Source of the DNA: Coffea arabica
Lineage: Eukaryota; Streptophyta; Magnoliopsida; Gentianales; Rubiaceae
Assembly: GCF_036785885.1 (NCBI RefSeq)
Contig: NC_092323.1
Span: forward strand, 14,268,501 to 14,332,500
Length of the DNA: 64,000 nt
Direction of reading: 5' to 3'
Shown here: in pieces, positions 1-12,672 of the stretch
Layout: the number at the start of each line of letters is the position of its first letter
How positions within the stretch are numbered: position 1 is the stretch's first letter
The notes under the pieces: generated by a model
Told to the model about the DNA's origin: nothing
Seen by the model: the letters and a program-made list of their open reading frames with translations, nothing else
Database searches by the model: none
Made by a program: the position numbers and the translations under genes

Positions 1-456
1 TGCAGCCATTCCTCTCGGACAAGACAAATCTTTTTAAATTACCATTTTTGTAAGATAAGCTCTTTGTAACAGACAATGCTATCAAATAACTAGACTTGTA
101 CATCATGCCAAAAAATTGACGGAATTTAAGACATATGCCCACAGCCAATTGTTGGACAAAACGTCCATACTTTACACAAAACCTAAAGGAGGCCACGTAA
201 AATTTCTATAAATCACTAATCCAGCAAATGAAGTATTCCCAACTCAAAGAACTGCAAATAAAACTAATAACAATCCAATTTCGGAGCTCTATATCATCCA
301 ATTCCAACACTTAAAAATTATAACGACTAACACATGCATAATTACTCTAACATTTCTAATATTCACAGAAGGGCGCGAAGTTTTACAACTAAGCAATCAA
401 AAGGCAGAGTAAAATCCCATAATTGAACAGTTGAAATTTAAAAACCAATTCCATAC
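1..456 (-). other. Intron 1 of the LRR receptor-like kinase (partial)
   Basis: AT-rich sequence downstream (minus strand) of the donor at 456-455. No convincing LRR-coding exon or acceptor is recognisable before the window edge. The open frame down to 389 is read-through into this intron. Confidence 0.6.
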
Positions 457-1417
457 TCGAAAACTGATTGCTACTAAGATCCAACTCCACCAATGGGACA
501 GGCCCCTGTAAGAGCTCCACAGGTATAGACCCATAAAATTGATTACTCCCCAACTTCAGAACTTGAAGAATCGGCAATGTGGCCATTGACGGAAGCTCAG
601 CACTGATCCCATTATCACCCAAATCCAGAGTCCTCAAATTCCTGAACAATTGCATTACATCCGCCGTGAAAAATCCACCAGCCAAATTGTTACCACTCAA
701 ATTGAGATACTGAACTGTATTAGCCAGGCTAGAGACATTCTGAGCACTCAATGCCAAGGATCCCACAAACGAATTTCCACTCAAATCCACATACTCCACA
801 TTCCTGAGAACCGAAAATAAGAATTCCACGCTCCCATTTAGGAAATTTTGATGCAAGTCCATCACTTTCAACTGATTCAAATTATAGGTACTACCGGGGT
901 ACCACCCGGTTAAATTATTTTGCGATAAATTGAGATAATTCAAGCCCCAGAGATCATTTATCCGGTCTGGAATCGGGCCAACGAATTGGTTGCTTGAGAG
1001 ATCTAAATGCTGCAGAGTAGTCATAGTTCCGACGGCCGGGACAAGACGGCCGGTGAAGGAGTTACCAGAGAGAGTGAGGTTTTGGAGGGATTTTAGGGGC
1101 AACAGGGTACTAAACTTGAGCTCACCGGAGAGGCCGAGGCCAGAGAGATTAATGGCAGTGATGGAGTTGGAAGAAGGGTCGCACAAAACGCCGTAGAAGG
1201 AGGAGGGGCAAGTGACGTTGTTCCTGGAGCGAATGGATGGATCTAAAAGGGTTTCGTTCCATGTGGTGAAGATTTTGTTTAATGGGTCGATTTTAATTCC
1301 CTTTTTGAACTCGAGAAGTGACCGGATTTCGTCGTCCACGACAGCAGAGCAGTGGCGGAGTTGGAGGTGGTGGAGGAGGAGGATGAATGTGAGTAGAAGA
1401 GAAAGAGTGTGAGTCAT
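457..1417 (-). CDS. LRR receptor-like kinase, first coding exon (partial)
   Basis: This exon encodes the N-terminal ectodomain, about 320 residues, of a plasma-membrane leucine-rich-repeat receptor-like kinase. The ATG is at 1415-1417. A hydrophobic signal peptide (about residues 5-24) is followed by an LRRNT-type region with a short cysteine pair (CPSSFYGVLC) and about nine LRRs carrying LxxLxLSxNxFxGxIP-type motifs and N-glycosylation sites. The reading frame stays open to 389, but the last LRR breaks off after DLSSNQFS and a GT donor lies at 456-455, so the exon should end at 457 in phase 1. The sequence resembles Arabidopsis At5g10020 from memory, for example the GLSGELKFSTL stretch. The rest of the ectodomain, the membrane helix and the kinase domain lie beyond the left edge. 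Family members often have a degenerate kinase domain, which cannot be checked here. Confidence 0.85.
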
Positions 1418-1830
1418 TGGAGTCGAGAGAGTAAGAAAGGACGATGTGTATTAGGGGTGAGGCATTTGACAGGCGAAGGCGGCTGCGGCGGAGATGATGG
1501 TGGTGGAAAGTGGTGTGATGGTGCAGAGTTAGGGGCGGTGGTGGAGGTAGCGGTAGTTGGAGAGGAGACAAAAGGGGAGGGAAGCAAGAGAATTAGGGTT
1601 TTTATATTAGGGGAAGAATGTATGGGGGGAGACTGAGTAGTGCTGTGATAGTGTGGTGTGCTGTGCTGTGCTGTGCTATGTCTTTCTGTACGTCTCTGTG
1701 TGTAGTGTGTGAGAGAGAAAGGTGGGATTGTGATTGTGTTAGTATGACGTGTGTGAGAAACAGAAAGGTCAAATTGTGAGCCTATGTTGTGTGAGTGTGT
1801 GATATAGGACGACTCTCTGCGCGTTCCATT
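1418..1830 (-). promoter_or_regulatory. 5' leader and upstream region of the LRR receptor-like kinase gene
   Basis: G/A-rich on the plus strand, therefore C/T-rich in transcript sense, as is common for plant 5' leaders. It contains a short GTGCT-type pentamer array (about 1658-1678) and GTGTGAGAGA-type simple sequence. Open frames here are low-complexity and not supported as genes. No TATA box was assigned with confidence. Confidence 0.4.
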
Positions 1831-2109
1831 GAAAGTTCCATTGAAAATGACGCGCTGGTGTCGTTTTTATTTTGAAATATTTTAAAATATTTGTCATGTT
1901 AAAAATATTAAATAATAATTTTATTAATTTCTTCTTTTAATATGACCTCATTCCTCTTTAATAATATGAATATTGTTATTCAAATTTAGAATTTGAATTT
2001 ATGGGGGTAAGATTAAAAAAAATACAAATATTACAATCAAAATACTATCCTTAACAAATTGGATTCTTAAAACGTGACAAATAAATTGAGACGGCGGTAT
2101 ACAAGGTGG

Positions 2110-2256
2110 TGATTGTACCATGTATCTTAGTGTGTGAGAAAAAGGTGTGTAACTGTGTATATTGTGTGAAATGTGTAATAGAGAAAGGTGAGACTACGTG
2201 TCGTAGTGTGTGAGAGAAAGATGTGTATATTGTGTGAAGTGTGTGAGAGACAAAGG
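2110..2256. repeat. GTGTGAG-type degenerate minisatellite
   Basis: Repeated GTGTGAGAGAAAGRTGTG-like phrases. Similar phrases occur at 1690-1800 and immediately right of the outer LTR (8795-8850). The outer LTR appears to have inserted into this tract. Confidence 0.6.
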
Positions 2257-2971
2257 TGTGACGCCCCCACTTCTCCCAAGCGCGAACCCAAGGGTATCCG
2301 CGGGACGCCTGCCCAACTCTCACCAGGACTCGAGACAATTCCAATTCAAACTTAAACTCTAATACTAACAATGAAAGTCGGAATAAAGGTACAAAGTCAT
2401 TTTCATACATAAATATTCAATCTTATTTTACAAGATACCAAAAGTACATCTCATTTCCAAATATACAACCTCCAAAAGTTGTCTAGATAAATACATCCAA
2501 AATCCCAATTCAACTGTGTATCAAGTCCCAAAATACAACCGTTATAAGTCGACCAAACAATTACAATCAAGGTACTAATCAAAAAAGTAATCTAATCGGC
2601 TTTTCTCCAAAATCTTCATATCCGGTCCTGCTAAGGAAAACAAATCTAACGGGGTGAGCGAATGCTCGTGAGGCCAAGAAAAAAAAACAAAACATGCACA
2701 TGCGAACACATAGTTCAATTAACCAGTAACAATAACATATGTACAGGAATTAAAGTCAGAAAATTCAAGTAATTCACAATTGATAATATAACACACTTGT
2801 TAAGGATACAGGAGCTCTCAAGAGCTAATTTTCACTTGCTTTGCCAAGACTCGATCCGATACCCCCCTCGTGAGAACACTCCGTCATCCGGATAGCTATT
2901 AAATCCATAGAAACTTCACTTAATACTTCCTCCATCCACCGTTCCACCATCTCGGATCCGTAACAAAACAC

Positions 2972-5745
2972 TGTGAGAACCCGTAATTGTTCCCAGTTTC
3001 TAGTTTTTATTCGGGTTACTGGCATGTTTTCTGCATTTTATTTATTCAAAAAGTTTCTAGATAATTTTTATGAGTAAATATAGTTTTTAGGTGAGTTTTC
3101 TAGTATTAGTTAGGTTTTAAGAAATTAAGAGCGTATACCGGACGTGGGACCCACTAAGGTGAAAAATTCAGAAAAATTCGGCCAACTAGGTTAAGTTTCG
3201 GATACTGGGTTTAAATTATCGGGTGCTAAGAGATAATTAGAAGTTACCAAGTGGATTGATGTGAGAGGGAACAAAGAGATATGGATGCATTAACTAGGGT
3301 GACAAGTGTCACCATATGATTAGTTTTCACTTTTGGAACACTATTCACCCTTTAACCATTTGGTTAAAATCACTCAAAAATTGACCAAAAATCACTCAAA
3401 AATTAGCACCTTGAAACCGGCCCTCTCCAAGAAAGAAAGAAAGAAAACTCTCCAAGTTCTTGTTTCCATTTAGCTCAAATCCATCAAAACAACCACTTAA
3501 ACTTGCTTTTATTCCATAAAACCTCTTCACTTAGTGTTGGTGAGGTGATTGGTGAAGTTGTTTGGAAAGCTAAGGTGACTAGTTGCTCTCTCTCTTGTGT
3601 TGCTAAGGTGAGTTGTGAAGGAACCTCTCTCCTCCATCTAATGATGTTTAATTCATGCTTGGTGGTAGTTTAAGATGTAATTTTATGGATTATATCTTGA
3701 TTTTGGTTGAATTGGTGAAGTTTTATAATTATTGGTGATTTTTCTGTTTTCATATGATTATTATTATGGGATCATGTATGATGATTGAAAATGATATTTA
3801 AGGAAGCTAGAAAGTGGAAAAAGTGGTTAATTGCAGGAAATTTCTGTTTTGGAAGGAAAATTGGAAAGCTAGGGTTTCATGTTCTACATTCTGCCCGGCA
3901 CTGTAGCTCATAGTTAGAGGCCGAATTGGCCTTAGGTTAAAACATAAAAGTTGTAGGGAATGATATTTTAGAGATTCCTACAAAATTTCAGGTCAATCGG
4001 AGCAACGTAACTTGTGAAAAGACTGAATTACCCCTGCTGCCCTGTTTTTACCCGAACTTGAGAATTGCTTCTGTAATTGGTTATTTTGGTTGGGAATACT
4101 TCGGAATTGGTTATTGAGGTCTTCTGATGAATTGTAGCCGTGTATCTTAGCTTTCGGATGGCTTTGGAATTACTTGATTTGGACTTAGGTAGCCTGACTT
4201 ATGATGTTTGAACCAGAATGTGATTTGTGAACCTGTGTTTTGCGGTTCTGGGTTAGTATCTTGCATTTTTGACCTAGTTACACCAAGAACTGGGCAGAGT
4301 AGCCTTCTTCAACATTGTAGCCCTATCTCTTAGTTTCGAAACGGTGTATCTTTCACCTCTATCCGATAATCGTAATGCCAATGGTGCCAAAACCACAAAA
4401 TGATGTCAAAAACTATTTTTTTTTTTGTTAGAGCTTATTCCATTTCCGGATTTTTCTGGTTTACTCTAGTGCTTATGTATTCTTATAGAGCCTATTTTGG
4501 TGGTATTGAGACTTGGTTTATGACTTGTAATTGAGTCTTATTGTGCTTATTTGAATATGTTAGGACATGACGGTGGTGCAAGACGCTCTTAGGCGAAAGT
4601 GCATGAAATATCATTTGCTTGATTGGTGAGTGTACCACTCACTTGTTGTTTACAATGTGGCTTTGGTATATGTGAATTTGATGCCTTGAAGGCTTGTTTG
4701 CTGCGTTGAACTTAATTAAGTGAGGGTGTACTTGATCGCCCTCACCCATTTGGTATCTCATATGATTGTCTACTATTTTACTGCAATGATTGAATGATAC
4801 ATGAAATACTGAATTGGTTCATGAATTTGGTGTCGCTTGGACGAGTATCCAACGACCATTATTGATACAACTGAGCTCAACCCTATTGGTAGTCGATTGG
4901 ATCGAGCCGGCGAGGGCTTGGTCGTGAAAATTGACAAGCCATGGGGACTGTTATATGGAATCTTGTAGTAGTGAGACTCTTGATTCCGGTATACTCGAGT
5001 ATTACCAAATTTCTACTGTTTGGAGTTCGGGCCCAGTAGAGGTATGTTGGGTGGAAGGAATGGAAGTAAAGTGGAGCCTACGGTTGGTTACTTTTAAACA
5101 TTGACGGAGGCTCAATGAGATCCGATCAAGAATGCAAACGAGGAAAAGGGCTCTTGAGAGCCGCCCGTATCCTTTTATCACCACTATTAATGTGTGCCTT
5201 TACTTACTTTTGATGTATTGGAATGAAAAGCATGATGCTTATATGAACTTGGTTGCTTGAGTGGTATTATCTCACTAAGCGTAAGCTCACTCTATTCTCT
5301 TTTATTTTCCTTACAGGAAAATAAATACTTTTGGACTGGATTTGATAATTGGTTGCCGAATTGAGCTAGATGGACATATCTTTTGTATAGCTCCTTGATT
5401 GAAACCCTAAATGTACTTTTGGATCCGTTTCTCTTTTGATTTGGCAAACCGTACATGTATCCACTTTGGAATAACTTTTGTAGGCCACTTTGGATTGTAT
5501 ATGCTTAATTTCAACATGTAAATATTTGTTTGATGTTTGGTTGGGTTTTGACATGTCGGTTACTATTTATGGCCGACTCCGGTTTCATTTTTTTTTTATT
5601 TTTGTGATTTTGACTTGTTTACGCGCGTTTGTAAGTTCCGGAACGTATTAGATCGCTCTGAACTGAACCGTTAGTCCTGACGAGAGTTGGGCAGGCAGTC
5701 CTCTAACCCCTTTGGTTCGCCTTAGGGGAAGGTGGGGCTGTCACA
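2972..5745 (+). mobile_element. Inner solo LTR (Gypsy-like), nested, with perfect target duplication
   Basis: Starts TGTGAGAACCCG and ends GTGGGGCTGTCACA, flanked by identical AACAC 5-mers (2967-2971 and 5746-5750). It is 2,774 bp long with no coding capacity, no internal LTR boundary, no primer-binding site and no polypurine tract, which fits a solo LTR left by recombination between two LTRs. It lies in the opposite orientation to the outer LTR. The sequence near 3440, with repeated GAAA, may be the leader after the transcription start, but this is inference. Confidence 0.8.
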
Positions 5746-8264
5746 AACACGCACGAAAAGGGCGATACTACACGAGTATGCCGAACAAGATCTCAGAAGA
5801 TCAAGTTGTGTTTTGTAATAATTCCATGGTTCATCAAACTTTTTGACCAAACCCATGCCGGTTCGAGTCGCAAGATTGGCTAATGAGATTTGGGCGTCCC
5901 CCACGTAAACACGTATAATAATAAACACGCATAATAGTTATCACGTATAATAGTCGACGAGATTCACTCCAATCGACATACAACTTCAAATAGGTTAAGT
6001 AATAAGTCAAATAAAGGAGTGTGAGTGCGATAAAGTACACACTCATCTCATCAAGTTATATTCACGTATACAAGTAAAATTAATCAAGTAAACACGTAAT
6101 TCATGCACTTGACACTCACCAATTCAAAAGTAATTGAGTGAGTAAAGTCTTTAGTTGTCCCCTCCGAAATTCTCTTCAAGACTCGCTTGAGTACCTGAAG
6201 AAATAGTGACCATACATCACTCACGTAAACCTACTACCACGTAACACACAAGAAAAAATATCCACTTGTTTAGATTAAACCAAAGTCTCAAAAGAGAACC
6301 TATTTTTCTCGAAAATCGAAGTTCAAAAGTGATGGTTTAATAACACAAGAAAAACTGATTTCTTTCATGAAATCGAGTTTAAACCGATCAATTAACATCA
6401 AGAAAGAATAACGAGTTCTCAAATTTTCATTTTCTAAGAAATCGGCAAATTTCAGTTTTGCGTGAGAAATTTAGAAAAATCAGATCTTGCACTTAGTAAG
6501 TCCAAAATTGAAAAATTTTATACCGTTGGAATTACTAAAAGTTCATAAAAGACACTCTTCCAAGATTTTAAACGGAAGATATTCAAATTTTAGCTCAAAG
6601 TGGCTGACTATAGGCACACATGACAGTTTTAGTCTTATTTTTCGGCAAACTTTAGAAATTCGGTAAAATTCACAGAAAGTGAACTAGCCTCTGAAATTTG
6701 TAACTCAATTAGAATTCCAACCAAGGTTTAAAACACAATAAACGGAACTGAAATCGGACTTTTAAGCATTGAGATATAGCAGCTCAAAGTTCGTCGCATT
6801 TTATAACTGTTCAGTCATTTTTCAGATTTGAAAGGCTATCTTTGAAGTATTTTTTGGCCATCGAATTGGCATTGAAAATACACCAATTCGGTATACTAAA
6901 TCTTCCATATACGAACTATATCTCTACCCAATTTTACACAAAAACTCACGTGGGAAGGCAGTTAGCAAGACAACTGAAGTTTGTGAAATTTTCAAAACAA
7001 ATCTGGGAACTCAAGCTTCTCTTCCCTTTTTAAACACTTTGTATCATGAAATCAGTCCAATTTTTGGGTCATTTGTGAAACCAAGGTCCAAGAAACATTT
7101 CATAACCAATTGTTAGTTGGTTAACATCAAAATCTCAAAATAAAACCTCTCACAAGTAACCAAACCAGTCGGTCAGCATGAAAAAAGGGTTTTCCAGATT
7201 TGCTGCAGTTTACAAATTGTACCATATCTCACTCAATACAACTTGAAATTGAGAATGATCAGTGGCGTTGAAAACTAGATTCAAAAGGCTACATTTCATC
7301 TAAACAAATCATTTTGAAATTCAGTTTGCAAAGGAGAGAAAATAGAGCCACAAATTGTAGTTTCTAACTTCCTCTCGTTTGGACTGACAGAACAGGGCAC
7401 TACAGATGACTCACTTCGAATTAGAAGGTGCATGATACACCGTTAGAAAACTACGGATGTCTAGTTTTGAATACCGCTGACGGTACTCAATTCTAATGTC
7501 CGGACAGAGAGATATGTTCATTCAAAGAACACTACCAGAGGAACACTGTTACACGTTTTTCAGATTTTGTTCTTGCCAAAATTCAATTTTTATCCAACCA
7601 ATCCAAATGATTTTTGGTAGAAACTTTATACACACCACACACAACATATATACATCAGTTTCAAGGTCAATTGAGCATCAAAAATTTGAAATCAAACCAC
7701 TACAAAAATAGGACAGATTCGTTCATACCTAACATCAACTTCCATCGGTTTCCTTTTCACTTTCCTACCCAAATATCATCTTGTTTAACATATAATTACC
7801 TCAAACAACATTTATTATCACCATATCAGTCCAATATATCTATTGTGAGATTTTATAGAGGCCACTCCAACATTTAAACTCAAACCACAACAATAACGAT
7901 GAAGCTACAAGCTTCCTAGCAAAAAGAATCCCACTAAAGTTAAGATTAGGTGATCGGATGATTACCTCCTACACTTTGGAGTAAAATCAGAAATTTTGCA
8001 CCTCTAAAGCCCAAGAAAAATCGTGAGATGATGTCCTTATTCTAACTTAAGTGAATCTCCAAGTAATTTTGAGGTTGGATGCAAAGTTTGAGGTGATTTG
8101 AAGTAGAATTTGGAGTGAAATGGTGAAGTCTTTTTCTTCCTCTTCCTTGAAGATTTTCAGCCGGCACTTGAAGTGAAAAAGAGAAGGGTTGGCTGGTGAA
8201 TGAAGCTTCCTTGAGAAGCTTGAGGTTTTGTGGTTAAAATTTGTCCAAAAGTCAACTCTTAATA

Positions 8265-8281
8265 GTGCGCGCACGCGCGCG
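8265..8281. repeat. Alternating purine-pyrimidine (CG-rich) tract
   Basis: Seventeen bases of strict purine-pyrimidine alternation (GTGCGCGCACGCGCGCG) in otherwise AT-rich LTR sequence, in the promoter half of the outer LTR. Confidence 0.7.
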
Positions 8282-9045
8282 TTTTGTGTCTGTTTTCTCT
8301 CGGGTTTGTTTCACGTGTGCACTAAACCTCTAATGTAGTTCCTTTAACATTATAATTATTCACTCTTAGTATTCTAAAATAAATTTCTTAAAGTCGTCCA
8401 ATTAGTCGCGCACGTGAAAACACCAACTTCCGACTCACGCACGATAAAGCGTAATTTCTAAGAAATTCTTGTAACGATAATATAACTAACAAATACTAGG
8501 GTAATTAATTATAAAAATATCTATTTTAAGACTAACGCATGAGTCCTCAAATCTCCAAGATCACTGTACTCTCAGATCGAATATTGCCTCCAAACGCGTA
8601 TTCGCTATTTCTTACTAAACGAGTTTTCGAAAATTAAATTTATTAACGGGATATTTTAAAAATATATGCAAGTCATAGTTTCATGTAAATGGTTTTAAAA
8701 TGGTTGAAATAAATTATTCAGGAAAAACGAGTGAACAAATATTTAAATACGCCAGTAAATAAAATAAAAATAAGAAAATTTTTGGATCCTCACAAAAAGT
8801 GAGATTGTGAGAGTTCTCTATGTGAAGTGTGTAAGTCTATGAGAGAGGGAGGAGGTATTATAGTCCAAAACTTGGGTAAATCCAGTTTTCAATGACGCAA
8901 TGACCCAAATTGTGACATACCACTTTGTGAGATGGTGTTACTCAATCTAAGCCATTGGATCTTTAAAAATAGGATCCACCCAAGTGCGAGCCGGTATTAT
9001 ATAGGTCTAACATATATTGATTCATTACAGAGGTGATTAAAACAA

Positions 9046-9510
9046 GGGATAATATTAGAAAACCTCCCTGAGTTTTCTCTGAGTAGCATTTAGCATCTTT
9101 GAGATTTTGGAATTCCCCAGATTTTGATTTGATTTTTATACTGATTTATTACAACTTAAAGGTTTAGGTCATGGCTTGAGAAGTTGTTGGAAAAAATATA
9201 GGATTCATAAAAAATTGATGTTGATCATATAAAGAATATTTTGTGTTTTTCAAATTTATATTTTTAGCAAGTATGACTTTGTGACGTGATGGTAGTACTT
9301 AAGACTGTTTTTTAGATGGTGATTTTAATGGAGTAAACAAAGTCACTTAAGAATATTTTTGTTTAGCAAAAGGGTAGTTTAGGATTTTATTTTTTTTTTA
9401 AATTGTCATGCAAATAGCAAATGTAAGGGAGATAAGTGATGTTTTTAAAACCGAAGAGGTATTAAGTGATATTAAGAGAAACAGTAGGAGAAGTTTCTAA
9501 TATTATCCTT
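9046..9510. mobile_element. MITE with 8-bp target duplication
   Basis: Terminal inverted repeats GGGATAATATTAGAAA (left) and the complement of CTAATATTATCCTT (right). Both sides carry TAAAACAA (9038-9045 and 9511-9518). It is 465 bp long with no ORF. The 8-bp duplication suggests a hAT-type or similar superfamily. Confidence 0.7.
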
Positions 9511-9596
9511 TAAAACAAAGAAAATCAACAGAGGTTAATTCAACTAGTAAGGTTCATTCATCTTATATAAGGGAAATTTTAGTTCAAATTAGAGTT

Positions 9597-9741
9597 TTTT
9601 TTTTTTTTAGGGGTGTCCCGCAGGGAGTGGATCCCGCAGACTATTCCCCACCCTCCACAACTTGCTGGCAGCAAGGTTCGAACCAAGGACTTAAGGCTCC
9701 ATTTTCAGCAACCTCAACCGCCAGACCAAGCCCCGGAGGGC
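9597..9741 (-). mobile_element. tRNA-derived SINE, full length
   Basis: On the minus strand it has an A-box-like TGGCGGTTGAGG and a B-box GGTTCGAACC, and ends in a poly-A tail, read as poly-T near 9597-9608. It is flanked by an 18-bp direct repeat TTAGTTCAAATTAGAGTT at 9579-9596 and 9742-9759. Length is about 145 bp. The head (CTTGGTCTGGCGGTTGAGG) is shared with the copy at 27620. Confidence 0.85.
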
Positions 9742-9759
9742 TTAGTTCAAATTAGAGTT

Positions 9760-12672
9760 GTGATGCAAATAGTCTCTTGTTTATAGGTAATCTATAAGAA
9801 TCACTGTATTATTGAAAAACATGTTAATGTGCTACCTTAGCATTAGAATTGGGAAATTTTCCACTACTAAACTTTTTCTTATCAAAAATTAAAACTAAGA
9901 AAAATAACAGAATAAAAAAGCTCATGGGAAAAAAATAATTTTCCTACCAATCTAGCTAGCTTATTTGCTACACTAGAAAATATCATAAGAAATATTGATA
10001 AGAATGTAAAGGAGGCAGTCTAAAAAATAATTCTACCCAAAAACAATTTTTAATTTTTTTTAAAGATTTTAATTAGCTAGTAAGAACTAATATATTGCCT
10101 TTTAGAGTTTTAGGAAGTTTAGGGATTTCTTTGTCAGGAGTGAGTACAAGAAATAAATGTTTAGCCAGAAGAAAATCAAGAAATGAGTTCTTGTTAACAA
10201 GATGAAAAAAGTCTCCAAAGCTCCCACACAAAAACTATTAATTGTTTGGATAGTGAAATTATTCCAAATATTATTTCGCTTGCATCATAAACACATTTTC
10301 CAACCCACCTTTTTATATTTCCAATCACATTTTTATTTCACATACATCACATTATAAAAAGTGTTACAGTTATTATTTTAAATAATATTTCAAATAATAC
10401 TCTATCCAAGCAACCTATTTCTTCTCCTCTAACCATAAAGTGTTACAGGTATGTAACTTTGTATATCTCTGTCTAATATTTTCTTATACAATGTGAGCTA
10501 TGTACATAAAGAACCCAATAAGAGAAAAAGGGCAAAAAAGTGAATCATATAAATTTAAAAAAAAGGAGGCTTGGGAGATGGAGAGGGATGAGCAAGTTGG
10601 TCGGTATAAGGCTGTTACATAACTACAATCTGTAAAGGACAGCACAAAAACTGACTCTAGGCCCTACTAGGCACTCACATGCCTTTTAACCAATACCTTA
10701 ATCTTAATGGGGTCAATTTATTTATGATTTTTATTTGTTGTTTTTTCTCCTTATCTTTTAGTCAAAATTTTCTTTTATGGTTCATTATACAAAAAGGTGC
10801 AGGTTGACTTGACCAATTTGGAGTGCAATAATTTTATTTTTCTACAGTAAATGTCTTTGTAAGGGGACCTGGGCTATTGGTAGTGACCCTTTTTATGCTT
10901 TTTTTTTTCATAATTGGACAATTTGGAAGATTCCTTCTGATTTGGACTTCTGAATATTGACAAAGTGTGACAGTAAAATAAGAAGTATTTCTTGTCCAAG
11001 CTTGCAAAGGTATCTTTAGAATTTTGATTCTGAATATGTCTCTTGTCATGTTTTGACCCATCGAATTGCTTTCGTGTCACCAAATGGGATAGGAGATGAT
11101 ATAAAATTTAGAGCCAATTTAACGGTGCCCGTTAAAATATATTTCAGGTATCATATTTTTTTTAAAATATAAGATTAATTAGAAAAAATAAATAAATACA
11201 AAAGAGAGCCGGTAAGATTAGACAAGAAAGCATATAAATGCAAGAGGGGATAATAATTGTTAGTATATTTATATGCTGATAGGTTAAGTAAATTTTAAAT
11301 GTGTTAATGAATGCCGAATGGACACGCATTAGAAAAATCCTAAAATTTATATCAAAATCCACTAGAATTCATACATTCAATAAGTTCCTTTTGGACAAGA
11401 TGTCATGAATATTTTAGTACAAGGCAAAATGTGCAAAGACATTTTATTTGCTCATTTTCCCTTTCGAAAGATGTAAGTAATTTTCAATTGACTTAAGAGT
11501 ATATATATATATTTTTTTTTTGGTAAAACTTGAAAGAATTTTAAACAAAAATCTAAAACAAAGTTTTTCTTTTCTTGATTAAGGTTCAACTTTCAGCCTC
11601 AGGTGGATGATTGAAGTAACTAATAAAGAACAAATCTCTATTAGGGTGTTTGACCGTTGGTACAACATAACTCTATGGTTAACATACAAAATTCTCTCTA
11701 ATTTCTATAGCTAATATAGACAATCTGTATACTTTCCATCTTTTCTAGTCAAGCTAAATACAATGTGATTTAAGCCAAAACAAAAAAAATAGAAGATTTT
11801 TTTGGCATAATATTGTTACTCGAGTTGTATTTAAAAGTTATTTTTGACAAATTCAATGTGATTTGAGTCAAAACCAATGAGAGATTTTAAATAATCCACA
11901 TAATTTGGCAAAGCACCATCTTGAGTTACAATGGAAGAATTTAAACTTCACATTTACTCCCACTATTAGAATGTTCTCTTCTCTGAATCTGATTCCTTTA
12001 TTAGCAGAATCAACTAATAATGTAGAATTTATTTGTGGCCTATGTATGGGATAGTATCACTTATACTACTTATAAGTCTGAAATATCATAAGGGCAAAAT
12101 TTTACTCCAATGCCACATATTTTACTTTTTTATTACAAACTTTCTGCTAATCAACTTTAAAATAGACCACTCAACTTTTACAATTTTCAATTTTGTAGAA
12201 TACTTGACCATTTCGACCTATTTTTTTTTTTTCACTAAGTACTCTTTTATTAATCGTGCCTAGCTACGTGCAAAAATTATGTTAATGAAATGAAAAGGCA
12301 AAAAGATGGTGATCAAACGCCCATTGGCAAACCGGTGATTTGGGCTTTGTCAAATACCAAAACTTTAGGTGCAAAATTTCTAATTTAAGGGTGCCAAAAT
12401 TCTATGGAAAGGTGCCAGTGGTTAAGTTTGCAAGATAGAAGAAATTTTGGGGTGCAATTCTGAAATTCTGAGAATGAGAGTACTGATTTGCAGTTAGTTA
12501 ATAGTTTTATGATTTTTTATATAAGACGTGAAATATCAAATATGTACCGTAATTCCAAAAAAGGTTATTGTGATTCCCAAGTCTCTATTCAGAAAGAGTT
12601 TCTTCATAAACTCAAATTGAGAGTACTATTATTGAGAGCTAAGCAACATAATTTAAGCTGTTACACAGCAAC
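9760..12672. other. Intergenic, no gene recognised
   Basis: AT-rich sequence with frequent stops in all frames. Apart from the MITE at 10242 I see no spliceable protein, RNA gene or further transposon ends. Short open frames at 10834-11362 and 12033-12730 have the composition of chance frames. Confidence 0.6.
10242..10413. mobile_element. MITE, TTGTTTGGATAG family
   Basis: Begins TTGTTTGGATAGTG and ends with CTATCCAAGCAA, an imperfect terminal inverted repeat. The interior (CACATTTTCCAACCCACC, TTTTATTTCACATACATCAC) recurs in inverse orientation at 33180 and in degenerate form at 34188, which defines the family. Confidence 0.65.

Larger units (their letters stand above)
2257..8794 (-). mobile_element. 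Outer solo LTR (Gypsy-like), split by an inner LTR
   Basis: On the minus strand it starts TGTGAGGATCC (8794) and ends GGGGGCGTCACA (2257), giving TG...CA ends with a short TGTGA/TCACA inverted repeat. Flanking 5-mers are AAAGG (2252-2256) and AAAAG (8795-8799), a one-mismatch target duplication inside the GTGTGAG tract. Removing the inner element and its target copy leaves about 3.76 kb with no gag or pol, no primer-binding site and no second LTR, so a solo LTR is the best reading. Its 3' 75 bp is clearly related to the 3' end of the inner element (shared GAGAGTTGGGCAGGC and GTGGGG.GTCACA). The Gypsy assignment rests on LTR style only. Confidence 0.7.

Noticed and set aside
990-1636. Plus-strand and alternative-frame ORFs over the LRR kinase exon and leader
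   Set aside because: They are shadows of the minus-strand LRR exon or low-complexity leader sequence.
5860-5885. GGTTCGAGTC, a B-box-like sequence inside the outer LTR
   Set aside because: No A-box at the right spacing, no tail and no target duplication, so neither a tRNA gene nor a SINE.
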